A stretch of DNA of 64,000 bases from Lineus longissimus. Its lineage: Eukaryota; Nemertea; Pilidiophora; Heteronemertea; Lineidae. A model generated the notes under the pieces. It was not told the DNA's origin, ran no database searches, and saw only the letters and a list, made by a program, of their open reading frames with translations. The DNA lies in assembly GCF_910592395.1 (NCBI RefSeq), contig NC_088314.1, positions 15,843,998 through 15,907,997 on the forward strand, given 5' to 3'. Position numbers and translations under genes: made by a program. This document shows, piece after piece, positions 10,103 to 18,619 of this stretch (position 1 is its first letter; each line of letters opens with the position of its first letter).

Positions 10103-10761
10103 ATCCTTTGATCTGTCTTCAGGTCTAAAGCTTGTGGGACTCCAGCTGCTCCCGACAGGCAGTCGTCAACATACATATTGTCTTGGATCTCTCTTGCCGC
10201 TTGCGGGTAAACCTTCTCAAGCCTTCGAGTGTGATGCTTCTCGGTCGCTATGGCAAGAAATGGACTCGCATTTACCCCAAATGTGACTCGGTTCATTCTG
10301 TAGATCTCTGGAGGCCGGTCTGAGTTCCCATCTCTCCATAGGTATCGATGCACGTCACGATCCTCCTCTCTAATCTTGATTTGAAGAAACATCTTCTTCA
10401 CGTCTGCCATCAATGCGATGTTGTTCATACGAAATCGCAGCAATACGGCGACAAGGTTTGGCTGTAAGGCGGGACCTTGGTGTAGGCAATCGTTCAATGA
10501 CACGCCATGCTTATCACGTGCCGATGCATCGAATACGATTCTTGTCTTGGTTGTAGTTTTATCCTCTCTTACCACTGCATGATGAGGAAGGTAGTAGACA
10601 GTCTTGGCCGGATCAGCGTCACTCTTGACTTTTTCCAAAAAACCCATGTTTTCATACTGCTCTATCGCTTCCTTGTAGTTCAAACTGCTTTGATTGCCAA
10701 CTTTTAATCTTCTTTCGACTGACTCCAATCTCCGCAGCGCCTGGCTGTAATTATCCTTCAA
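10099..10761 (-). pseudogene. BEL pol: reverse transcriptase palm and fingers
   Basis: RT motifs appear in order: YYLPHHAVVRE, TRIVFDASAR, the first catalytic aspartate in LMADVKKMFLQI, FGVNASPFLA, and the YVDD box in MYVDDCLSGA. The order and wording match BEL/Pao RT. The frame is the same as the protease segment upstream, separated only by a TAA at 10798-10800. It loses frame near 10130, ten or so residues after YVDD, and stops at 10099; the correct sequence continues in the frame of 8771-10102. There is no ATG at the open-frame edge, as expected for an internal part of a polyprotein. Confidence 0.92.
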
Positions 10762-10797
10762 TTGTGGACAATTCTCTTTCCACGGTATCCCAACCGT

Positions 10798-11631
10798 TTA
10801 ACGTTCTCCATCAAAAGACAGGCAGTCCTCAAACGTCTTTATAGCATCCCTATCTTCAACAGACATTTTCGCGCATTGGTCATTCACAATACCAATATAT
10901 TCCAACTCCCAAAACCGTTGAAGCTCGAATGCAACATTCTCCGTTTTGGTGGCGACAAACATGGACGTAGTAACTGGCGCTTTCTCCTGGGAACCAGCGG
11001 GACCACAAAGTACCCATCCAAGGCTGGTTTTAACTGCAGTAGGTGTTCCTGGGGGTCCCTTCTTAACAGCTCCATCTACCAGTAGGTAATAATAGTCGGC
11101 TCCAATCAAGACATCAATTTCTCCATCGAGCGGATATGATTCTGCAAATGCAAGTCCTCTCAGGTGTTGATATCTCTCAACTCTCACATCAACCAAGTCC
11201 AGTTTTGCACAAATCTCTTCGATGGCCAGGACTTCAACTTGAATATCTGCAATTGACTGCTTGATTCTCGGCATACTTTTCGTTTTACTAGTCTGTCCTC
11301 CTAGGGTTGCAATGCTCAAGAGTTCATTTGGGCCAGTAATCCCCAAAGAGTCGACAATCTGTTTTCTAACATATGATCTTTGGCTATCAGGGTCTAGCAA
11401 CACTCGGACTGGAACTCTTGATCCATCCTCTGTAATCACAGTTGTCTGTGCAGTCTGTAACAACACCTCAGTAGTTTTGGATGGACCTGCCGCAACAAAT
11501 CCACTAATGGTCACGTTCTTCTTGTCGCTTTCCTGAGATTTATTGTGGAGTAGACGATGATGTTTTCTTCCACATCCGTCAATGGGGCAAGTCGGCGAAT
11601 TGCAGGATTTAACTGAATGGTTGAAATTCAT
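10798..11631 (-). pseudogene. BEL pol: second zinc finger and aspartic protease (DUF1758)
   Basis: The N-terminus holds a cysteine/histidine cluster (CNSPTC, CPIDGCGRKHHRLLH), typical of the BEL gag-pol junction. The retropepsin-like DUF1758 domain follows at about 60-230. The active-site block reads VRVLLDPDSQRSYV (about residue 77-90), where most BEL proteases have D-[ST]-G-S-Q; here the glycine is replaced. Conserved IDVLIGADYYYLL and TSLGWVLCGP blocks follow. The frame is closed by a TAA at 10798-10800, after which the RT linker continues in the same frame, so this looks like a nonsense change. Upstream, the same frame reaches a TGA at 11677-11679. Confidence 0.88.
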
Positions 11632-12027
11632 TACTCTCAGGCAGTTGTAACAAAGCTTGTTCCGCTTTGCTAAATCTCAACGTTCGTTGACTGTCTTCTT
11701 CTTGGCTTCTTTACAGTCCCAAGCCTCATGTCCGCTTCTAGTGCAAAACCCGCAACTGATGCTCCTTGTGCCACCTAGAAGTGCTGATGCTGTGAATTAT
11801 TTGCTCTTGTTACCCGTATGGTAACCCTGGTTATACCTCGACTGTTTCCCTGGTCCATGCTGTTTATCAACTGGCTTGTTCCCAGCTGATGCTCCTGAAG
11901 TCCTCCCTTGCTTCCTTAGACAAAACCTGGTTATGTAGGAACTGGAAGATTGAATTGACTGTGATATCATCATCATCAATATCTGCTGTGTGTAACTCCC
12001 ATTTCTCTGTAAGCTCTGGACTCATCT
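11632..12027 (-). pseudogene. BEL gag C-terminus with zinc knuckles, broken
   Basis: In the same frame as the protease lies a CX2CX4HX4C zinc knuckle (CGFCTRSGHEAWDC, about 11703-11744), then a second cluster starting CYNC (about 11641-11652). The frame has a TGA at 11677-11679 and a TAA at 11797-11799. Between about 11900 and 12030 the gag-like reading (MSPELTEKW...) is in a different frame from both the gag N-terminus and the knuckle linker, so two frameshifts bracket it. Zinc knuckles bind RNA in nucleocapsid proteins. The linker before the knuckle is rich in G, K, Q and N. Confidence 0.75.
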
Positions 12028-12858
12028 TCATTTCAAGCACGGAATTACCAGCATTCGAACGTTTTCATCTGTTGAGTCAAATCCCATGGCTTCCAAGGCA
12101 CGCACCCTATTCTGTAGCAAGTCGTGGAGTTCGCGCAATGACGTAGCTTTCTCAGAATCCTTACAGGTTGCTGTGACAATGGACTTCACCAGTGATGAGA
12201 CGATCTGACGTTTGCGACCAAATCTTTGACAGAGTACCTTTACTGCATGTTGATAGTTGACTTCTGTCACTTCAAATCCCTCTATAGATTTTAGAGCAGC
12301 TCCTTTCAAGGATGATCTCAAATAAGCAAACTTCTGTACACCAGATAATCCCTCATTTGCATGCACTGCACAAGTGAACAAGTCCCAAAACGCTGTAAAC
12401 TGCAGTATATCTCCATTAAACGTAGGCAAATCCAATCTTGGCAGCTTTATTGCCCCTGCATTCCTGCTTCTGCTTGTTAAGTGGTGTACACTCTGATCGG
12501 ATGAGGAACTTGACCGTGAAACTTCTGCTTCAACTTCTTTTATATAGCTCGTTGCTTTATCATCAACACGCCTAAATTCCCGGTGAAACATGCTTATGTT
12601 CTGACATTCATCCTCTACCTCTTCTTCTGACAAGATATCTAAAATGTCACTTCTGACCTTGACGTATTCTTTCTTGAGTTGTCGTAATTCCTGCAGTCTA
12701 GATTCTACAACTACGACGTTTCCTGTTCCCAATGTGAGCTTCAGGACATCCTCTTTGATTTGCTCAAAATCAAGACGAAATATCCTCTCGTGTCTCCTCA
12801 TCAGAGAAGCAGGTGGCGCTGATCCACTCTGACTTTCACGATCGTCGGCTTCACCCAT
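12028..12858 (-). pseudogene. BEL gag N-terminal part (DUF1759)
   Basis: A 276-codon frame begins at ATG 12856-12858 (MGEADDRESQ). Residues about 50-115 are charged and probably form a coiled coil. A serine run at 115-121 follows, then the DUF1759 domain at about 138-270, with the hallmark KLPRLDLPTFNGD, FWDLF, KFAYLRSSLKGAAL and VLCQRFG blocks. DUF1759 is the capsid-like gag region of BEL/Pao elements and assembles the particle. The frame ends at a TGA (12028-12030), just where the homologous reading moves to another frame, so the protein is truncated here by a frameshift. The start is chosen because it is the first ATG and leaves a normal-length N-terminus. Confidence 0.9.
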
Positions 12859-13550
12859 GCAATGTGTTTTACTCAGATTCTAGTATACTAAAACTGTCTG
12901 TTCTCAAATCAAATGAAGATTTATCATCAGATGATTCTCCTTTCACTTAATAAATGTCACTTCCTGCAAATAACTTGACTCAATGTTATTCAACGGCAAT
13001 TCACTAAATGTCACTCAGTCAATCCCATATATATTCAAATATAGGCACACAAGTCTCTTTTGAAGGAATGACGGTAGTTCACTATTTCGAGAATTATAAC
13101 ACAATACCGCACATGTATCGACAATTATGAAAACTCGACGTTCACTGCATGCTCTCAAAATATAGCTTCTTCATAAATAAAAGTCCAATTGACTACTATT
13201 ATGACCCTATATCTTACTCTATAAAATGCAGTGGTAATATTACTGAATCAACATGAACGTTTAGGCCTACTACAATTAATAAGTATCCAATCACAATTCA
13301 ATTTCAGCTCACTTTACGCATGTACATACAGGTACCATCTACACTGTACGCATGGTCTGACTATAGTTCGTACAACTCTTTAATGTGTACTTGTTTTAAC
13401 ACACAAATGCTGCAATTTTTGGTCTTCATTGACACACCCTATTTGTGACAACAATCCTGACGACAATGACAACGTAAGGTGACCCAGAAGTATTAAGGTA
13501 GCAGGAAGGGTTGGGCGTTTGTGGTTTCTGAGTCTGAGGGGGTTGGTGTC

Positions 13551-13612
13551 TGTTGACTGTGCTTTAAGAGAGACTAGGCATGGCGCCAGTCTCTCTTAAA
13601 GCACAGTCAACA
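13551..13612. repeat. 25-bp perfect inverted repeat (palindrome)
   Basis: TGTTGACTGTGCTTTAAGAG and five more bases (13551-13575) are the exact reverse complement of 13588-13612, with a 12-bp spacer aggcatggcgcc. The right arm recurs alone at about 13941-13965 as part of a longer direct repeat. Head-to-head ends of a small inverted-repeat transposon, or a foldback, would look like this. Confidence 0.85.
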
Positions 13613-13989
13613 GGCATTTGGTCTCAGTATTTGGGTTTTGATTGCCATGACTGTACCCCTGTAAAAGTCAGAGAAGGAGAAGTTTGGAATGATGAAAGCA
13701 TTGAAGAAGAAGAAATGTTATTATTGAGGAAAGCAAAATTTATTATGAGACTAGAAGGCAGTGTCCTGACTTGATTATTTTGAAAATGGCGGTCTGAACA
13801 CATTAAAAGGAGGAACATAGCATTTTATGGACTTTGAAGTGTTCCCCAGTTAAAGGGAGACTATAGGCAGCAGCTAGGTAGGCAAGATAAAGTCATACAA
13901 ATTTGCCAATAGGGGTCAGTCATATCTCTAGGCATGGCGCCAGTCTCTCTTAAAGCACAGTCAACAGGCATTTGGTCTTAGTATTTGGG
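13574..13989. repeat. direct repeat of about 62 bp, copies 354 bp apart
   Basis: The stretch from ctaggcatggcgccagtctc to cagtatttgggt occurs at about 13574-13636 and again at 13928-13989, with one difference seen (ggtctcagt against ggtcttagt). The 290 bp between the copies hold no recognised gene. The pair may be the ends of one inserted element or a local duplication. Confidence 0.75.
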
Positions 13990-14138
13990 TAAGTACAGAA
14001 TCAAGGCAGCTCAGAGAGCAATAATTGAACGATGCTGTGGACAAGTCCAAGGATACTGCATCAGTCACGACCAACTTCTCATCAGAAAGCGTCACCACCA
14101 GCATATTCAATGTTCAGTTCCAACCTGTACCAGTCCAA

Positions 14139-16226
14139 TGCACGCCTGTCATGGTCAGCAGTGGTCAGCTTAGCGCGATATGGAACATTCTTCCGAAACT
14201 CAAGCGAGGGAAGTCTGCTCATTAGGCTATCTCGCGCACTGCTCCTTCTTGTCAAACATCGTAGTGAAATCGTGGTACAGTGGGGTGTCCTCGAGGATTG
14301 CAGCTGGTCGGACAGACGTGAGGTGGAATGTGGGCGGCTGCACTTCTTCGTTGATGTGCGATGGCAGATAGCACAGTTCTTGCGTTGCATGACAGCTGAA
14401 AGTGAATGTGATATCATAGACCTGAGACGTTTGCAATGAGACTATAGGTGAAGTAGAAGCAAGGAGTGAAATGGGCCATCTTCCAGTGACTAATATACAG
14501 AGTAAGGGCACTGGGTGTTGTTAGATTCAGCATTGAATGTATTCCTCGTACAAGCGTGAATAGTGTGGACATACAGTGAGAGGTGAGAGACCCCTATTGA
14601 CTACTTCTTGTAACTTTATCTTGGATATCATATTAGTATTGAACTTCTAGCCATGGAATATGAAGAAATTGAAGTTGTAGGCATGGAATATGAAAAATTA
14701 TTCAACGGTGAAAGACATTATTCCATGAGGCTTTGCCGTGATCGCAAAGGACGCGACGCGATTGGTTCACATGCTAATGAGGTACGATAATGATAATTAC
14801 CTCTATAATGCTACTTGGATAGCGACTGTGTCGTTGATTGCAACAGTGGTCTATGTCAATGTGTGCCTGTAATGTCAATGAAGTATGATGAGGTGATGAC
14901 GATAGTGCAATTATTAAATATTGGCAAGAGATCATACTACAACATAGGTCTTGTTTTTGACAGATGACTGTGCGACATTCCCATTGGGTCATGTTAGAGT
15001 CAGCGCTGCATGTATTCCTTGTACAAGCTTGAATAGTTGTGACGGACTTTGAGGGGTGAGAGACCCCTATCGGCTACTTCGGCTAACTTTATCTTGCCTA
15101 CCTAGCTGCTAGCAATAGTGCCCCTTTATCAAGACTGCAACCCACTGTGGGGGGCTAAGAAATTACCTTTATAATCCTAGTTGGATAACCACTGTGTAGA
15201 TGATTTGAAGAGTGCTCTGTGGATGTGTGCCTGTAATGTCAATGAAAGTATGATGAGGTGATGACGATAGTGGAATGACGAAATATTGGAAAGAGATCTA
15301 TTCCTAGAAGAACATATCTCCTGTTTTGACTAGGTGGCGCATTTTAGAATCAGCAGTGAGCACTGTGTGTAACATGGTGGAGGCAGCGGAGATAATAACT
15401 GTGTCGAAAGTATTGCTGTAGGGCCTTCCCTAGGCCCATGGGGTTAAATTTACAATCCACGATTGAAAAGACGTAGTTTGATCGCATTCAACTATAAATC
15501 CATTGAACAGTTGTGTTCCTTTAGTCATCCGATGACCTTTTGTTGGGCCATGATCGGGGATTGTAAACTGTAAATGTATTATGGACTGGGAGACGGGGGA
15601 AACACAAGTGAAATAGAACAAAACAAGTGATTTTGGGGCTTTGGTTTAGACGCATGCCCCACATGCGCCATGCGGGATTATACGGTTCATGTGAACTTGT
15701 TGACATCTACATGATCTGGTGCTGTTATTGGTCATGGTACATGGTAGGCCGAATCATCATGGCTATATGTTTCAGGAAAAGCTCGGAGTAAAATGAACTG
15801 CCGATGAATAATGATGTTGTTCATGTTTACCATGTTTACTAGTACATAGCCATAGGGTATGCACTGGCCAGTGCACTTTCTGCACGTCGTCATGGTCATG
15901 TACGTGATACCTTGCATATTTTGTTTTTTGAATGCGCATGCTTTTTGGGCAAAATCACTTGTACCAACACTAATGAATAATGTCTTCTTATCCCTATGAC
16001 TCCATACACAGTGAGGGCATTGTCCCATTCCCATCAAATGGTAACTTATTGTACCGTATTAGGGTGGAAGTTGGGGAGCAGCTACCTACCGTTGCACGCC
16101 TGTCACAATCAGCAGAGATGAGCTTAGCGCGATATGGAACATTCTTCAGAAACTCAAGCGATGGAAGTCTGCTCATTAGCATATCTCGCGCACTGCTCCT
16201 TCTTGTCAAACATCGTAGTGAAATCG
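14139..16226. repeat. diverged direct repeat of about 135 bp flanking 1.8 kb
   Basis: 14139-14273 and 16093-16226 share tgcacgcctgtca, then gcttagcgcgatatggaaca, ctgctccttcttgtcaaaca and gtagtgaaatcgt, with roughly a dozen differences. Both translate to similar peptides on either strand, so I cannot tell whether any coding was ever involved. They could be remnants of a short LTR-like element or parts of a duplicated leader segment. Confidence 0.65.
14513..15345. repeat. diverged tandem duplication in the leader
   Basis: Two successive units share ordered blocks. These are gttagattcag/gttagagtcag, gtattcctcgtacaagc/gtattccttgtacaagc, gtgagagacccctat, taactttatcttg, gtgtgcctgtaatgtcaatg and gtatgatgaggtgatgacga. 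The first unit is about 14513-14983 and the second about 14984-15345. The first carries about 110 bp extra around 14630-14740. The start of a third unit may lie near 15340. In addition, 13868-13893 and 15087-15113 are inverted copies of a cagctaggtaggcaagataa word. Confidence 0.6.
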
Positions 16227-16234
16227 TAATGGAA

Positions 16235-16259
16235 AACGTCTGGCTTTGCGCCAGACGTT
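16235..16259. repeat. perfect 10-bp stem-loop
   Basis: AACGTCTGGC (16235-16244) and GCCAGACGTT (16250-16259) form a perfect hairpin with a 5-base loop tttgc. It lies about 490 nt after the primer-binding site in the leader RNA. It could fold in RNA, but a role such as packaging is only a guess. Confidence 0.55.
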
Positions 16260-16746
16260 GAGACTAATAAGTGAAGAACTAATAGGTAAAGAACTTCTAC
16301 TTGCGCGAGACTGCTCTGATAAAATTATCATTGCAGAGACTACGGTGACGTACACATATATTTTTTACAATCAAAAATGCCCTCAAAAGACGACATGGAA
16401 TGATTATTTTATTGATATTTCCTACTATATACCTTCCAATTATCACTTTATACAAATAGATCGGCGTTAGTTCGCATGCTTTTCTTTCCTGGTGACACTA
16501 TAAAGCAAAATAGTTGCAACCCCGTAAATGCGCTATAAGTCCAATAATAAGTGACGGTGACCCGTTATAAATGTTTCGCCAGCTTCGCTTTTTTGCCGCT
16601 ACGCGGCGCGTTGGGCCCTTGCGTCAAGTTTCTTTGAACATGAATCTTTTATCTATTCAAATTCATCTATATCTGCCACTAGTCCAAGAGGCTCGCAATT
16701 AGCCACTTTTCAATCAATTTACCAAACTATGCCGATACCAATATGT

Positions 16747-16764
16747 ATCCGGTCGGAGAGACCA
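16747..16764 (-). promoter_or_regulatory. primer-binding site of the BEL element
   Basis: Directly after the 5' LTR end (minus strand ...GCGACA) the sequence reads TGGTCTCTCCGACCGGAT. A TGG start is expected for a site pairing with the CCA end of a tRNA. I could not identify the tRNA from memory. No spacer separates it from the LTR. Confidence 0.75.
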
Positions 16765-17198
16765 TGTCGCAGCCCGTAGCCGGCGGAGGACAAAAAAACA
16801 ACTATACGTGGCGGATATAGTAAAACAAAAGAATACAATTCACAAATCATTTAATTGTCATTATATACACATTACACATTACACATTACACATTACTCAC
16901 GTAAAGGCCTCGCGTGCTAGCTTTATAATTAAGCGGAAAAATGCGGTATAATGCGGTTAGGCGGCGCAGGATGTTCTTGCGTTAAAGATTCGCCATGTTG
17001 TTCAAGTGAGTTTTTTTGTTGCGACGTCAAAACGTCGTAACGTCTAAACAATAAAGAAACGCGCAATCCGCGGCCAACAATAAACACAAACTTCGCGTCA
17101 CGGATGACGTCACATATAATGTCCGTAGATGACGTCATAATACTCACAGCAAGTGCGCATGCGTACTTAGACATACCGCCGCGCGGTGTATTGATCAT
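16765..17198 (-). repeat. BEL 5' LTR, part 1 (interrupted by the array)
   Basis: This is colinear with 6804-7239 of the 3' LTR from TGTCGC onward, including both CRE octamers, the TATA box and the cacatta run. Identity stops at ...gatcat (17198), where the array begins. The remaining 56 bp of the LTR lie beyond the array at 63504-63559. Confidence 0.93.
17196..17198. repeat. CAT duplication at left edge of the array
   Basis: The intact LTR reads gatcatggacg. Here gatcat is followed by the array, and catggacg resumes at 63501. CAT is thus present on both sides, a 3-bp target-type duplication. Confidence 0.7.
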
Positions 17199-17915
17199 GG
17201 TCTCACTAGCCAGTTGTGATCAGGTCAACATTGGTCCCCCTTAAAAAAAAAGTTCTTCAATCTCAGGCGATTACCATGGATACAGATGAGCCTATCATAT
17301 CGCTATTGCTGCATGTTCAAATGTCGGTGTCCTGGGTATTTTGTGAAGAGGTAGCTCTGACGATTATTTGAGGAAAATATCAGCTTCTTCTGTGCACGTC
17401 CGCAGTGACCAGGCCTCGCATGCTATGTATAGCTCAATCGGATGTTGACATGAACTGGTTCCTGTCAGAGTGCACATGTTCTCAAGGTGAGACTTCGCGG
17501 TCAAAATGCTCAAAGAAAAGCCGCAACAGCACCCTATTTTGGTATCAAAATTTAAAATTGTTATTATTTGGCTTTCTCAAGGTGATAAGTAGAAGTTTAT
17601 AAAACTATTATTTCACCATCCATGTTAATTGTCAAGTTATAAGGCGGCAAGGTGAAATTTTCAAAATTTTCATCGATGTACAGGGTGTCTCATGTATTGT
17701 GCTGCCCCCATGTTCTCATGACTGAATTACTTGATAACAATGAAAGCTGGCCAGATGTATTCTAGAAGCGACAAGCTATTTAGAAATGTATAGGTTTATG
17801 TGTGAGAGTGATATACTGCAAGGTCGACAGCCACTTGAACAGGGGTATGCATGAAATGACGTCGCGCCATTTGTGGAGCCAGGTAGGCCCGGCCATTGCA
17901 CTGACTAGTGAGACC
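17199..17915. mobile_element. element X (first copy): 717-bp non-autonomous TIR element
   Basis: X starts GGTCTCACTAGCCAGT and ends with its reverse complement, giving 16-bp terminal inverted repeats. In this copy and the third, the right repeat has one mismatch (CTGACTAG). Inside the array every X is flanked by TTAA on both sides, while the A-B junction carries a single TTAA, so X looks like an insertion with TTAA duplication. Known TTAA users are piggyBac and Kolobok; the GG start is more Kolobok-like than the CCC start of piggyBac, but this is inference. X has no transposase and would need one supplied elsewhere. A weak internal hairpin (tttcacc/ggtgaaa) lies near its middle. Confidence 0.75.
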
Positions 17916-18267
17916 TTAATCAAAATACCAAAAAAAGTGAAATCATAAAATATGATAATAAATGTCATTTTGAACATCATTTGACTTCATCGAATGCATT
18001 CGGGTGGATAAAGATGCTTTCATCTCAGTTCATGGACCAAAAAGGCCTCCACAGCTGAGGTGTGCTGTTACTCGAATTCCCTCTGAATTCCGCTTTCTGA
18101 ACGAATTTGAAAATGGGTGAAGTGCTGAGTTTGCCTATGATTTTGAATGGATCACCACTGGAAGCTATTCTTGTTGGACCTGTCATGTAGGACACCAAAA
18201 TGTTTGTATCAATCGAGATTTTCATATTTTGTTGTAAAAAGGGGAAATATGAGACTGCATGTTACCA
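17916..18267. repeat. satellite monomer A (352 bp, first copy)
   Basis: The monomer runs from TTAATCAAAATACC to GCATGTTACCA. It contains a perfect 12-bp palindrome CGAATGCATTCG and two GAATTC sites 12 bp apart (GAATTCCCTCTGAATTC). Type A is marked by gattttgaatgg and cgaattccctctg. The copies after X1 and X3 share a further variant, aatcgagatt for aatccagatt. Confidence 0.93.
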
Positions 18268-18619
18268 TTAATCAAAATACCAAAAAAAGTGAAATCATAA
18301 AATATGATAATAAATGTCATTTTGAACATCATTTGACTTCATCGAATGCATTCGGGTGGATAAAGATGCTTTCATCTCAGTTCATGGACCAAAAAGGCCT
18401 CCACAGCTGAGGTGTGCTGTTACTCGAATTCTCTCTGAATTCCGCTTTCTGAACGAATTTGAAAATGGGTGAAGTGCTGAGTTTGCCTATGATGTTGAAT
18501 GGATCACCACTGGAAGCTATTCTTGTTGGACCTGTCATGTAGGACACCAAAATGTTTGTATCAATCCAGATTTTCATATTTTGTTGTAAAAAGGGGAAAT
18601 ATGAGACTGCATGTTACCA
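18268..18619. repeat. satellite monomer B (352 bp, first copy)
   Basis: B is nearly identical to A, differing at a few fixed sites: gatgttgaatgg, and in most units cgaattctctctg. A hybrid form (gatgttg with ccctctg) is used as the second monomer after X4-X8, X10 and X11, and as the third after X9. It also replaces A after X22 and X29. Such hybrids indicate exchange between A and B. Confidence 0.92.

Larger units (their letters stand above)
12859..16746 (-). other. BEL leader (5' untranslated region), 3.9 kb, filled with repeats
   Basis: This lies between the primer-binding site and the gag ATG, so it is transcribed as leader. At 3.9 kb it is far longer than usual for BEL. It holds a perfect palindrome, a 60-bp direct repeat, a diverged tandem duplication and a 135-bp direct repeat, described separately, which suggests nested small elements. 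Open frames up to 135 codons (for example 14032-14439 plus and 14082-14417 minus) have no recognised domain. I found no clear target duplications to define the nested pieces. Confidence 0.6.

Noticed and set aside
6804-12858. Envelope-bearing BEL (retrovirus-like) element
   Set aside because: There is no open frame between integrase and the polypurine tract; integrase runs directly into the LTR.
14032-14511. Possible coding fragment in the leader (frames on both strands up to 135 codons, partly repeated near 16100)
   Set aside because: The repeated part is similar on either strand simply because the DNA is duplicated. No domain is recognised and amino-acid changes show no clear constraint.
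17984-18005. CENP-B box-like sequence in the 352-bp monomer (atcgaatgcattcgggt)
   Set aside because: The TTCG core is ATCG and the spacing to the CGGG is one base too long, so it does not meet the nTTCGnnnnAnnCGGGn consensus.
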